A stretch of 64,000 bases of DNA, taken from positions 3,823 to 67,822 of the forward strand of contig KN817601.1 of NCBI GenBank assembly GCA_000827495.1, read 5' to 3'. The notes beneath the pieces are model-generated. The model worked only from the letters and a program-made list of their open reading frames with translations. It had not been told where the DNA came from and searched no databases. Below are positions 11,166 through 22,956 of the stretch, in pieces. The translations under genes were made by a program, and so were the position numbers. This DNA comes from Hypholoma sublateritium FD-334 SS-4. Its lineage: Eukaryota > Basidiomycota > Agaricomycetes > Agaricales > Strophariaceae. How positions within the stretch are numbered: the stretch's first letter is position 1; each line of letters starts with the position of its first letter.

Positions 11166-11545
11166 TGACAGAGATGACGGTGCTGGAGGCTGTTCAAAGA
11201 GAATGGATGACACGCGAGACTGCAGAGAGCTGCCCAAGATGCATAGCTGAACGGCGAGCGCTGACGCAGCGGAGTTTTCAATAGTTGATAGCGGCGCCGG
11301 CTGCAGATGATGCCGGGCATTCGAAGAATCGCGAGGAGGGGCCCAGCATCGCTGGCAGATGCTAGCGCTGGATGGCGCCAAGGGATCTATTTTTGCAGGC
11401 GGCGGCAATCCCCGACGTCACCTGCAGGTGGTCACAATCAGCGCATTTAAGGCCACCTAAAGGTCGCTACGAAGTGCTGCCTTAGGTGTGACATCCACGT
11501 AGCAGCGCCGACTTGAAACCTCATTCACGAATCACGACCTCCAAA
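11166..11545. promoter_or_regulatory. divergent intergenic region between transposase and ERV25
   Basis: The two genes are transcribed away from each other here. If the upstream ATG at 11408 is used for the transposase, only 137 bp separate the coding regions. The stretch 11409-11500 contains a CACCTGCAGGTG palindrome (about 11420-11431) and a CCACCTAAAGGT near-palindrome at about 11453. One edge of the KDZ element should lie in or close to this gap, but I cannot see matching terminal repeats by eye. Confidence 0.4.
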
Positions 11546-12402
11546 ATGGCCTCCGCACCGCGGCTCTTCTCGCTGGCCCCGCTACCATTTCTCCTCCTTT
11601 TCCTTTCTTTTCTTTATTCTGTCTCCGCCATAAAGTTCAATCTCCCAGCCTATCGCTACCCGCCACAGAAATGTATCTGGAATGTGGCGCATACAAATGC
11701 ACTCGTCATCGTCACCGCCAACGTTGGCCCCGGCGAGCACCAGCGTGTTGACATCGAGATCGTCGACTCAGGCCCCAACAGGAATATCTACTTGAACAAG
11801 AAAGGAATCAAAGGGGAAACAAGGTTGGCTATCACCACACACTCGGAGGGTGAGGTTGGCGTGTGCCTGCGCAACTACGTCGAAGGCAGTGCGTGGCTTT
11901 CGTCCTAAGAGTTTGTTCGGGAAATCTTAATCCGACTTAGACCACCCTGTTGGAAGTGATGAGCGAAGCGCGCTGAGTCGGGTTATTGACCTCGACATTG
12001 ATATTGGAGCGGATGCAGTTGACTACAAGTGCGGTTTTCAGTATTTGAGCTCGCTTCGTCGGATTATTGATTTTGCATATCAATAGTGCCATTGCCAATC
12101 AGGAATCACTCTCTGGCCTAGAAACAGAGATGCGCAAATTAGAAGGACTCGTAAAAGAGGTTGTGGACGAGATGAACTACCTCAAGAAGCGTGAGGAACG
12201 GTTTACGGGCACCAATTGTGCGTTTACTCCTTTGCCCAACTAATCTCTCTGACATCGTACCCTTCTTCTCTTCGGAATAGTCTCCACCAACAGCAGAGTG
12301 CAAAACTTTGCGTGGTTCACGATCTTGTCCCTGGCTGGCCTTGGTGCATGGCAAATCTTCCACCTCCGTGCCTTCTTCAAGCGGAAATATCTCATTGATT
12401 AG
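11546..12402 (+). CDS. ERV25: p24/EMP24 (GOLD) family COPII cargo receptor, Erv25-like
   Basis: Exons 11546-11888, 11941-12028, 12087-12217 and 12281-12402 give 227 residues. A signal peptide (LFSLAPLPFLLLFLSFLYS) is followed by the GOLD domain beginning IKFNLPAYRYPPQKC; the paired cysteines of the family are in PPQKCIW and VGVCLRNYV. A coiled segment (LEGLVKEVVDEMNYLKKRE) precedes a single membrane span (FAWFTILSLAGLGAWQIF) and a short cytosolic tail FFKRKYLID with the diaromatic and basic residues used for COPII/COPI sorting. p24 proteins cycle between ER and Golgi as a heteromeric complex. Length matches fungal Erv25 (about 210-220 residues). Housekeeping gene next to a transposon. Confidence 0.92.
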
Positions 12403-12428
12403 GGGCCAATCTTTCTTTACATTTATAA

Positions 12429-13218
12429 ATGACATCCCGCCATTGGTCGACCCCGTTGCAATACTCATTGAAGCTCGATGATGTCGATGTCGAAGCGGTG
12501 ACACAACGGGAGAAGGAGGGAGGGCATGATATGCACGTCTTCTGTCAGTGTTGAGTGCTAGGGGCAAATTTTGTCATGAACCTACTCACCCCAGCACAAC
12601 TATGTCCGAGCGCTATGGGCTATGGACATTTTTATTTATTATCTTATCTTCTGCCCTGCTCGTTTAGTGTCTTCAATGAACTACAGGTTCGAGCATCAGA
12701 GGCCTCGCATGGAACGGAAGAAATGGATTCAGTGACCGCATTGTCATCGAGTTCTAGCATTGGTCGGGTCGGTCTGATGGACACAGGACGCTTACCGATT
12801 TGTGGGCGTTTCTATGTTATTCTCGTGCCGCTTACACTTCTGCGTCAACTCTCAGCATACAGTCCCAAGCAAAACTCCGAATGCTTTTTGTGCAAATCTC
12901 CACATGGAAAATCTGGCAAGCAGGATAACAAATAAGATCCATGCGCTTCACATTTCCTTTCTTGACTCCCGCCCCCTAGAGACTCCCTGCCGGCGGATTT
13001 TGGACCTCTCTAATCGCACTGCTTCGGTACCATTGGCTCTCGTTTCCTCTGTAGACATTCCTTCGGAAGAAATTATTCCCCAAAAGAAATCACCAATCCC
13101 TGCGCTAAGTGTCAACAGATCTTCCATTTCGAGCGCTGAACATGTGTGCACCATTGAGCCGTACAAGTTACAACACCGCCCGTGCGTTCCCAGCTATCAA
13201 CTGCCCGACTTGAATTAG
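12429..13218 (+). CDS. hypothetical protein, gene model uncertain
   Basis: An ATG at 12429 opens a short exon (TSRHWSTPLQYSL). A GT donor at about 12541 and CAG at 12596 would continue into a second open stretch. The last part, about 12901-13218, is a good continuous frame rich in Ser and Pro (SSVDIPSEEIIPQKKSP) ending at 13218. The middle exons could not be fixed. An AATAAA-type signal follows at about 13271. It begins 27 bp after the ERV25 stop on the same strand. I recognise no domain; the opposite strand of 12410-12567 is also open, so strand is not certain. Confidence 0.35.
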
Positions 13219-13527
13219 GATCGCAACTGACATACCATTCTGTGCACCCCGTGGCTCACAGTGATTATCTCAATAAAGTTTGTTGAGATCTAGATGGAGG
13301 TGAGGTTTTGCATTCTACGTCCGGCTGACATTTCGGCATGTAGGTGAATCTCTTTCATCGACTACTCTAGTCCGCGACTCCGCGGCTTGTATGGGCATCC
13401 CTTCACCGAGGCTCCCAAGATGTCGGAACATATGGTCCTTCCATAACTGCGACCAGCCCATACAATCTGATCTGGAGGCCCGGGTTTCACTCGCGCCTTT
13501 GCCTTTGATACTCCTCCTTTTGCCAAG
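13219..13527. other. no gene recognised
   Basis: This is the 3' flank of the preceding hypothetical gene, with an AATAAAG at about 13271 and no sustained coding frame. Confidence 0.5.
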
Positions 13528-16311
13528 TCATGCTGATACGGACAACAGTGAACGGATGCTCTGGACTTGTGCTTCGTAAGGAGCTTGGATCAAGGATAGG
13601 AGATGCTCCATAATATCTTCAGCGATACAGATCAGTTTCGCTCCTCTTCCAGGAATATAACATTTTCTTTTCACAGCGGGTGAATCGACCTGTAAACATA
13701 TCATATACCGCGCGATCTCAGTCCCGGGCCAGAGCAAAAAAAACCTACAATCATCTAACGGGTCGAAAGGTGTACAGATGTCACTTCTTTCTTGCCGAAC
13801 GCTGGAATCGGGCAATAATTGTGTTGAGCTGTCTCGTTGGAGTCTTACGTATTAGTACGAATTGAGATATATTTTCTAGGATGGGGTTCTTTTCCAGTTG
13901 TATCCCTTTTCAAAATGGCGGAAATATAACATCAATTGTTCGCTGTGCTGCAGCTGTGCCACAAGATATATTTACCGTATACTTAGGGTCCAGCCAAGGT
14001 CCAGCCGTCTTACCTAGATAATCACGCACACACACACTGTTATTTTCCTAATCCAGGAATCCCTCTTTTCTGGACGTCGACTCATTGGCAGACCCCGACT
14101 CCTTGTAAAGAGTAGTCTGTTAAACACTACAAGTTATTATTATACGGAACCGTAACAGCACGATATGCCCTTCTCAACAGATGCTGTAGCTGAGCCATCA
14201 GATTATAAATAGATGTCGAAACTTCCTTGCATTCAACGAAAGCTGAGCGCGGGAATAGCGACCTAACATTTAATTGGCGTCAGAAGCCACTGCCAGTGGA
14301 TTCAGTGCAGGCCCAATGCAGGCCTCAAAATCACAAATATACCATCTAATCTGAATCAACAGCTGGCGATTGATTCAGTTCATACCTTTACCACATCAAT
14401 TGTGTGTGTTCATGATCATCACAGTTAGCTAGGACGGATGTGAGTTGTATAATTGGCTTATTTTCCTTTGCTATAAATAAGCACCAATTGACCGCGGACT
14501 ATAGCATCGCCCGACTGAGCTCCCAGAACGTCGATCGAATAGAATGAAAAAAACGGTAACGTATATCCAGATGAGTCCACGCCGCTTGCAGAGCTGTTGT
14601 GTCAATGAAGCTAACCTCAGTAGCGGATCATCGATCGACTCCTTGCCATGATCAGCAGGAGATAAAGGCGCAACAGATGGCAGAGCATTTGCTGTTCCTT
14701 CCACTCGGATATGGGGGTTCTCGGTGATGCTATCCAGCGCCCAAGAGCCAAAGACGGTGTGCGCTGGGATGTCAAAATACTCCGTTTTGCTCAGTATCTC
14801 GCCCACAAGTTAATTGGAAAGCAGTATTCGGTCTTGACATCGGGTGAAGAGAACAGACACTCCTATGTCACAAGTCAGATGTATTCCAATTTCCAGCTTT
14901 TAAGATGCGGCACCGGAATGTTGTGTTCTTCTGCAGTCTCAGGGCGATGATCTGCGATGTAGCGGCACACCAATTTGCGATAACAGAAGACTGTTCTCTA
15001 GCATCCTCGTTCACAGGTTGGACAATGACACACAGCAACTGCAGGTAATTGAGAAAGTTTGATTAGAGAGGACTTTTCGGAGGACTTTGAAATAATTTAG
15101 TTATCTGATATGGTCGATCATTAAGCGAGAGGGTTTCGTTGTCTTCGATAATTTTGGCGATACTCTGAATCATGATATCTGCGTCGGAGACTCTGAATCC
15201 GAATTGCCGAGGACCAATGCACTAGACAGACAGCAGATCATGGTTTCCTCCCATTTGAACGATGTGTTTTGGGTGGACCACTTGTATTAACGTATGTCCT
15301 CCCCGTCACGATTATGAAGATCTTGATGGACGGGCGCTTGGGATACATATCAGAACCAATCGTAGGAGATGTTACCGTCTAAGTAAAAGACGCGACACGG
15401 AAGTGGCGACAGATTCTTATTCTTATTTTAAAAATCACTTGGAGTAGACCGTCCATAGCGTGTCAATAAAGCCAGTCTGGGTGCCCGTGAACGGAAACAG
15501 AGTCCCTTGTAAAGCTGTTGTCGAGCAAAGAACGCGTAGCATTGATGATGAGTTTTGTGGATATATGATCGCCAGAGATTTCTGATGAACACAGCGATTA
15601 GCACCCAAGTGAGCCTGTAGTAAAACAGTACTGAGTTTTTTTTACGCGAATGGAAGATTGCCACCGGGGTAGATCGTGCAGAGAAAGCTGCCGAGGGCCC
15701 CATCAGAGAGAGACTGTAACTTTGATAGATTTAATCAGCTTGCTTCGAAGAGTGTATAGCTTGCTCTAGCCTTCAAGCGTCAAGCTTCACAGCCAGATGC
15801 AGAGACAGGTACACGATTTCGTGATATAAGACCTGTCAAAGATCAAAAGTCGTGTTCAGAATCAAGAGGAGCGGCGAGAGAGAAAAAACGTACTTACGCT
15901 TCACTGACGCCAATTTGTTTTGAACACCTCTCTTCAGCTCTTGAGAAATGGTGTTTCAACAGTTTGAATCCTGGAGGCACAGTAATTTTGGCGTACGGAC
16001 CTATTAAAGATCCTTTGTAGTTCAAGTAAGATGGTGTTCTGGCGCTGTTGCTCTGGTGGACGACATTTGTTGTAAGTAGTGGCAAACGGTTTTAAGGGCA
16101 AATTTCGTTTCGAACTAACGGCCTGCGGCAGCATATCGGCCGGGAAGTTCCGCGAGAGAAGAAAAGGCTGGTGTCCAACGGCGGTTAAGTACTTCAAGTT
16201 GACTTCAAAGTACTTATTTGCTACAGTGAGGTTGCCTAGATAATAAATCTGAGAGTAAGATAGTATGTACATACACGAATTGTAACAAGAGCAAAAACTT
16301 GAATGAAGCAA
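13528..16311 (-). pseudogene. probable decayed multi-exon gene, family not recognised
   Basis: Protein-like fragments follow one another on the - strand in a plausible exon order. They include YFEVNLKYLTAVGHQPF (about 16200), SYLNYKGSLIGPYAKITVPP (about 16000), ISGDHISTKLIINATRSLL (about 15560), FRVSDADIMIQSIAKII (about 15170), ADHRPETAEEHNIPVP (about 14940), EYFDIPAHTVFGSWALDS (about 14770) and a C-terminal-looking piece ending about 13528. Several frames stop early: the 15560 fragment ends in TGA after HPDWLY, and two stops interrupt the frame around 15300-15400. Some stops may be introns I failed to place, so this could be an intact gene with a poor model. I see no named catalytic motif and do not assign a function. 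Confidence 0.35.
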
Positions 16312-16327
16312 AAATGATCAATCTGGG

Positions 16328-18013
16328 TCATCCGTCTGATTGACATTGAACAGTGTAATCCGAATCTCCTCCGTCGTCATTGTCAGCGTCTTCATTGAGA
16401 TATACGCCGTCAACCTTAACATCCACACCATATCTGATGGGTATACTTTGGCTATAGTCCCCAACACACCTGACAAAATCAATCTCTTGGACTGGCACCC
16501 CTGATTTTGATCGCCGCCGTAGAATCTGTAGAAGTCGCTTCCACTGCTCGCGTCGCTGAAGTCGAAAGTTTACTCCTTCCATAACAAGGTCTCCCAATTC
16601 AGGAAGCAGGGGGTCGTCCAAACAGATATCGTCCAAACCTTGCTGGCTTGGCCCTAATAGTAGACCGTATAGAACGAATGCATCGTGATTGCGAAATATC
16701 ACCCTTTGCGTGTGATGCAATTCGCGCAGCCAATCGCCCAGAATTTGAAGTAGCCTGACAGCGGAGAATACATTTGGTGGCGTGAACGCATCAGGCTCCG
16801 AGAACAAGGCTAGTGTGTCGGGTACAGTACCACAATGTCGAAATGCGGACGCAACCAAGGGAAAGATGGAGAAGAAATTATCGAGAGGGAGAGCATCTTG
16901 AGTCGGCCAAGAGACCTTCAGGCGGATGGAGGGGTGCCGAAGATCAGAGCACTCGCAAAGACCCTCCACAGCGAAATTGATGTATAACGCGCCGATGGAT
17001 ACCGCTTGCAGCCCTGTGTACGGCTCGCATCTCCAGTGGGATAGAATTCTCCCAAGCCGCGAGGATATATCCCGCAGATCTCGGCCATTGTACGCGTTAC
17101 GGCAATGAAGTGAAATATCGCACGATTCGGGAATCGAGAGGTTCCTCAATATATCTGCGCAAGCTGAGACGGGGGCCGAGATAGATAACCTCCTAAGGTC
17201 AGACATGTAGAGGGGATCTGGTATGGGTAAAGGAGCACAAAAGTCCGCGGGTGACATGACGTTTTCTGTCGGTCGGGTGATTTCAAGCTCCTGAAGTCCA
17301 GTGATATTTCGAAGAACATCGAGGAGGTGCGGTATCGGGATGAATTGCATTTTGTATATTACGAGGACCTTGACGTTGTGGAACATCTTGTGGGTGAGGT
17401 CGACTGGGAAGTTGTGCGTTTTGAACTGCTGCAACATCGGCGCGTAGTTACAGAAGAGATTCTTTTGTGGTGGGAAGACTGACCGCCGGCTGCGATCCAC
17501 CACTGGAGGGATTTTGATAGAGAACCTCTCCAAGTACGGAGCTTGTTGCTGCCGCAACGCCTTCTCCGCTTCCACCCAATTGTCTCGAGAGGAAATGTCG
17601 AGCGCGAGGTCCCGAATTCGCGAGAGGTGTCGTAGCGCTAATTGTATCACTATGAGAGGCGCGTCGGAAGGAATGAGAGCGTCCAATGGAAGTGGATTTG
17701 ACCGCTTTAAAACAGTATCGAGCCAGTACGGCGACGAGTACCAGCACAAAACCGGTCCAAGCCATATTGCGGGTTGACCAAGTGCTATTTCCCTCCAATT
17801 TCGGTTTACCTGAGAGGTATATCGTGCCGTTTTCGCTCGAACTGCATTCGAATCTCTCAGGCAGAATTCGTCGTCTGCAGACGCCAAGTATAGTATGCGT
17901 TGTATATCCCGAAATTTGAGCCTCGGTGTTGCTCCAGGAAGAACCGATGGCTCTAGTGGATGTGGCCTATTTGCTGATATTGAAAGGGTGTGGAGAGAGA
18001 AATGTGGGTCCAT
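16328..18013 (-). CDS. F-box domain protein
   Basis: A single exon of 561 residues starts at the ATG at 18013 (MDPHFSLHT). The F-box-like segment is degenerate: RHIQ-type helix around residue 60 and the characteristic VNRNWREIALGQPAIWLG at about 90-110. A long leucine-patterned region of the kind found in the expanded basidiomycete F-box/LRR-like families follows, and the C-terminus is acidic (EDADNDDGGDSD). By family these proteins present substrates to SCF ubiquitin ligases; the substrate is unknown. The sequence 18055-18115, upstream on the same strand, begins GTAAGT and ends in AG-rich sequence, so a 5' UTR intron is likely. Confidence 0.75.
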   Translation of the reverse strand: MDPHFSLHTLSISANRPHPLEPSVLPGATPRLKFRDIQRILYLASADDEFCLRDSNAVRAKTARYTSQVNRNWREIALGQPAIWLGPVLCWYSSPYWLDTVLKRSNPLPLDALIPSDAPLIVIQLALRHLSRIRDLALDISSRDNWVEAEKALRQQQAPYLERFSIKIPPVVDRSRRSVFPPQKNLFCNYAPMLQQFKTHNFPVDLTHKMFHNVKVLVIYKMQFIPIPHLLDVLRNITGLQELEITRPTENVMSPADFCAPLPIPDPLYMSDLRRLSISAPVSACADILRNLSIPESCDISLHCRNAYNGRDLRDISSRLGRILSHWRCEPYTGLQAVSIGALYINFAVEGLCECSDLRHPSIRLKVSWPTQDALPLDNFFSIFPLVASAFRHCGTVPDTLALFSEPDAFTPPNVFSAVRLLQILGDWLRELHHTQRVIFRNHDAFVLYGLLLGPSQQGLDDICLDDPLLPELGDLVMEGVNFRLQRREQWKRLLQILRRRSKSGVPVQEIDFVRCVGDYSQSIPIRYGVDVKVDGVYLNEDADNDDGGDSDYTVQCQSDG

Positions 18014-20864
18014 TGACGATTGTTTCCTGGGGATATACGATATTGGTGGGCGACGCTTGTGTGCACAACTGTCAATACAGTCAAATATTGAAACGTTATT
18101 GCGATCAAGATCACTTACCACCAATGGAATGGCAAACAGGACTAGATAAAGTTGATGTTGCGGGCTTTGGGGAAGAATGTGGATTATGGGAGTTAGCGAA
18201 GAGGGTCTGGCAAAGCGAAGAGAGACAACGGGTTATAATTATGTTGAGCTATGATGCTTGATTTTATGACCCCGATTGACGTTCCAGATTAGGGCAAAGA
18301 ACAATACTTCAAACAGGGTCTGGGGAACTTAGAAGGTTGATGCAATCCCTTGTCCCTAAGCGAGCGATGGCCGATCGGGGTTCGCCACACGCCTGAAAAC
18401 AGCGCCGACTGTCATATATCATACGAACTCATATCTAATCAAAGCAAACTCATTCAGCACATAGGATACCTGTCCTTATATCATGGAGAATACTTGGAGA
18501 ATACACTTATAGGTGTAAGTTCAGGGAACAATTAGAATCTAGATAAGGTTCTTCGCACGCTGATTGCAACTTGATTGCAACCAATACATGACTTGCAATT
18601 GTGGCTACCAAACCTGATTCAATCGCGACTAACCAAAAGTCTCTCGGCCTTCGTAGAGAAAACTGGGCGGTGCGTAGTAGGTAGGTCTAGGTAGGCATCA
18701 CGAGTCGGCGGAGGAAATTGATCCGTGCAGGAGACCTTCCTATGTAATTTCCTAATGGGGACGACTCGCACTACTCCCTGTCCAAAAGTAGGATATAAGT
18801 TCTATCTATAGATCGAAATACGAAGCAAGCTACTTATATGGTGACCTCCTTGCTGTAATCCGACGACAGCAGGCCGCTTCTGATACAATAAGTCTCCAGG
18901 AATAATATTTCAGAGACGAAGCGTGAAACCCTTTAACCAATGTTAAAGATGCCGATGTTTTCGCGGGAGAGTTGCTCGGAGGTTCCGTCACTTCCGTGTA
19001 CAATTTTTATAAGAGGCCAACAGCTTGTAGAGATTGCAATGACTAGTCAACTTGCAACCGATTGAAGGAAAATACAGGTCTTTCTCAAGATGTATGTAAT
19101 AAACCCGTAAGAACAGATACGGTGTCGAAATCGTTGAAGTGGGTCCTTGCTTGGTCCTTGCAGAACTTAAGAGTGTAATTAGTATAATGGATAAGCCTGT
19201 GTTTGGAGTCTTTCCTACATCCGCGCCACTAAAAGACAATAAGGCTCACCGTAATCTCTGAAGGAGAAATACACATATGTAGACGCCAATGATACTATGT
19301 TAGATATACGAACATCGAAAATTCTTAGGCATGGTTTATGTAATTGTAAATGCTTATACGACCCTCGAAAAATAGAAGAGTACACGAGTAATACAGATAT
19401 TTCTGTGAGACTCGTTTTCGTCTGATGCCGTCACAGAATAAACATATCTTGATCGTCGACGGCACGTCCCGACTCGATAAGATAGATGATCATCCTGTCA
19501 AATATCCTAGCAATCCTGCGAAATATTCGTTGATGGGCACGGTATATTGGTGGGACATATGCACTTCGAGAAAGTGGATAAAGTTGGCTTCTTGGGCGTT
19601 GCCAGGCTCAACCAGCATCTGTCTGAGCACTGTCAGCATGAGAACTCGGTTCTATATCGGTCTGCTGGGGACCCACATTCGTCTAAGAAATATGCGAAGT
19701 AGCATGTGCTCGCTCTATTCACTGGGCTCTGGTTGCTCTTGAGTAAGGCTTGAGTGTGTATCAATAATAAAAGATGCTGCCTCGGAGAAGTCGCGGTGCT
19801 ATATAGTAATAGTACAAGCTAAATCGAGTATCTCGCCGCATGAGTGACCGGAGTTGGGCTCACTTTCACTTTGATAAAAGCGCTCCAAATGGGGAGCTTT
19901 ATAGTTCTATAGAAATTTCGTGGCATACCTCTATCATTGACTAGGAATTATAGAGAATCTGAGATGGGACGGGTTTTACACCCGTGCTTACAATGAGGGC
20001 ATATTCCATCTCAGGAGCGCGGAACTGATCCACCAGAAATTAAGCGCTCGCGTCACGTTCGGAAAATAAAACTCGGAATGATTGCTTGTCTTTCCCGAGG
20101 TTTCCTGGCCGTAGAGATCAAAAGCAAAGTTCCAAGACCCTGCTTAGTCACAGTGAATACACTAAACAAAGGCCACCCGTTCAAGGATCCTAGACGACCT
20201 TGTTTAGCTGAGGACGTCTGTTCAAAGACTCAAGAGCTCACATTGAATGGGCATCAGCGACTCTGCTTAGGTACTGGAAGTGTCTACAGGTACATCTGCT
20301 GCAACCGACTCGGACGATGCGCAACTTCTGTACTCGACGATTGTCCCGCGCACGCGCCAGGCACGTCCGGAAAATATTATCATACGGTTAAAAATCTTTT
20401 GTCAAAATTTCAACTTGGATTTCGCATAACATAGATTTTATATGTTTCAAGCCGGGACCAAGGGTATCTATATATGTACTCTACCAAGTATCAATGGATA
20501 GTAAGTACTAAGACGTGACGTTAAAGTCATGATTTCTATCATACGAGGAAGCCTATTTGAAATCTGGTTAATATTTTATATCAATGGTGCGGTCACAGAG
20601 AGTCGGCGTCGATGAAGTCAGTAAGATTTAGGTGGGAGCTGCCAGTGGTACTTGAGGAGAGAGTAATCGTAGGTCAATGAAGGTAAGTAGACCCAAAACG
20701 GTAAGTCGCCAAGCGTTGATGAGAATCGTGAGAACCTGCACGTGGAGTTGGGAGACGACACGTCGCGGCGGGACCGCGAATGTGGCTCTGAGCAAGTTTG
20801 GACTCCACTCTCACATTCCCGTCCCTTTCCTTCTTCATAATACCCACATCTACCCTGAAATATT
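18014..20864. other. 2.85-kb intergenic region, no gene recognised
   Basis: No frame longer than about 120 codons has protein-like composition on either strand. The first 250 bp holds the promoter and likely leader intron of the F-box gene. The remainder is AT-rich with many short stops. The last 200 bp serve as promoter for the signal peptidase subunit gene. Confidence 0.5.
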
Positions 20865-21907
20865 ATGGCACGGCCAAGAAAACAAGCTCAGGCCCTTGAA
20901 TCAAGCGGGTCAGCGGCCGCGAAATCAGCACGAACACCCAGTCCAAGTTCTGGGCGCGCCACATCACCCTCGTCTCTAGAATCTGAGCGTCCTATCGGAC
21001 CCTTGTCAATATCAGTGTCATCGACAAGTCGGGAGGTTGTAAAAGTCAATAATGCAAGTGCTAGCGAGCTTAAGAATGCGTGTGATGATGCTGTAAAACG
21101 AGTGAGTCGATGTTCTGTTTGAGGGCATGTACCCATCCGAGGATTTTGTTCTGGAGTGGTCAAAAGGGTTCGCCCAGATCCTTATACCTTAACCTCTCTC
21201 TCTCTGTCACTCTCGTTACTCATCAGTGCCGTTGTATCTTCAATTGTAGTACCTCGCCCGACCAGAACTTTTCAAGCAAATACATTTACACACGGACGTT
21301 CGACTGGGGCTCGGATGGCTGAGTGTTTTTGTCGCCGCTGGAACGGCGTTGTATGGATATAAAATTGACTTCGAGCAGTCGAAGCCCGTTGTCTCCATTG
21401 GTCTTGTAGTGTGAGTCGAATGCCTGCTATCAACTCTCCTGTTTGTCAGTGAAAGCTCGCTAACCCTTGCCCACGCAGATATATCATCTTGACTGTCGTT
21501 CAAACCCTCTACGCCTACTTCATCGAGGGTAATACCATCTTTGTTGGAAAACGCAAAACATTTTCGAAACGTGTGCGTCTTACTCTTTCCATGATGTCGT
21601 TCATCCATTCATGCAGCTTCAACAGATAATAAATGAACGAATCCATCTCAACTCCTCGACTCTGCCCCCTTCCATTCCATCATTCGAAGCCGCTCCTCCG
21701 TCCCCCTCGCATGCCCCCTCATATCAACTTACCGTGTCATATGTTCGCTCAACCAATGGCGGCAAGACCCTCCTGACCAAAGGCCGCACGAAGGCCGCAC
21801 AAAGCTACGCTGCGTTCTTCGACGAGGAAGGGGTCATGGATCAGGACGCGTTCGAGCGTTGGGTGGGTGAGCTAGTGGAGGCCGGGATTGACGGGAAAAC
21901 ATCATAA
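20865..21907 (+). CDS. SPC2: signal peptidase complex subunit 2 (SPC25/SPC2)
   Basis: Exons 20865-21101, 21250-21410, 21479-21572 and 21617-21907 give 260 residues. A Ser-rich cytosolic N-terminus is followed by a helix (LKNACDDAVKR) and a helix leading into the membrane (LFKQIHLHTDVRLGLGW). Two membrane spans, SVFVAAGTALYGYKI and VYIILTVVQTLYAYFI, are separated by a short loop, then comes a cytosolic domain ending FERWVGELVEAGIDG. This layout matches the eukaryotic SPC2/SPC25 subunit, which sits in the ER membrane and aids signal peptide cleavage and contact with the translocon. Length is in the family's usual range. The 44-bp last intron is short even for this genome. Confidence 0.85.
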
Positions 21908-22086
21908 GGAGCATGCTACCCCTTGTATATTTCTTTGGTTTGATGATTTTTGATACTTTCTACTAAAAGCGATACATATCTCTACAAAATGTGGCAATCC
22001 TTATACCTATGAAATATCCGCAATTGAAAGATAGTCTAGCCGAATCTCGGGTTAGGCGGGTCCTAATTCTGAGTTGCCGTCTCTGT

Positions 22087-22956
22087 TTACAGGGATCCCC
22101 CGAAGCCCCAGTACTTCGCGGCGTACTTGACTACAATGGGATTCGAGCCTGGAGTGCACTGCATCGCAAGCGCACACATTTGATCAGCGAGCGCTTAATA
22201 GTATTTTCCGTGACTATACGTACAGTTGCCGGAGGCTGCCCACCACGAGTGTCCGTCCTGTACACCTCAGCCGCGAGCTTGCCAGTGAGCGCGGTGAGGA
22301 ACACCCATTGGATATCCTGGTTGTCCGTTGGCGCGTTTATGGTCGTGTTTTTCGCGGCGACGACAAACGCGTTCTTATTGCCCGCGGTGGCGCCCTGGGT
22401 CGTGAAATCCCATTTAGGGTCAATCCCAGAGCCCGTGATGGGGTTAGTGACGTAGTAGTGCTGGCCTAGGTAGACGCCCGGTCAGCTGAGCGCTACGATT
22501 TGAGGATCAGACTCTCGCGGCTTACCGAGAATGGCGGGTGACGAGAACTGGTGCAGGAAGCTGATGACCTCTTGGGCGGGTGCGGAGGGCGGTGCTGCCT
22601 CCCAGGCCGCAAAAGCGATGTCAGGGAGGGCGGGAAAAATGAATGAATTCGTGAGGCAGGAGATGTCGAAAAGCTCCGCCAGAGCACCGACATTGCTGAA
22701 TTTGAGCAGAGTCAGGTGGTATTCTAAAAGAGGGGGACCGATGCACGTACGTGTAAACGCCAGTGTTATCGCAGGTATAGTTCTGGGTGCCAACGGCGAT
22801 TCCGACGAAGGATACCCTTCCGGCGGGTGCGGGGAGGCCCTCCAAGTTCGGAATGGTCAAGCTGCTGGCGTCGCAGACCGAACGAGGAAGAACAAATCCC
22901 GAGGCCAGGAGGGGGGCGACAAGCCCGATTAAAAAGGCTGTGGTAGAGGAGATCAT
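22087..22956 (-). CDS. secreted DUF3455 family protein
   Basis: Exons 22956-22751, 22695-22526, 22465-22224 and 22158-22087 give 229 residues. A signal peptide (STTAFLIGLVAPLLASG) precedes a domain with GRVSFVGIAVGTQNYTC, ISCLTNSFIF, YYVTNPI, PKWDF, IQWVFLTALTGKLAAEVYR and TDTRGGQPPATC, ending YAAKYWGF. These are the conserved blocks of DUF3455, a secreted fungal family sometimes labelled malate dehydrogenase without enzymatic support. The cysteines in YTC, ISC and ATC probably form disulfides outside the cell. Function is unknown. Confidence 0.85.
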
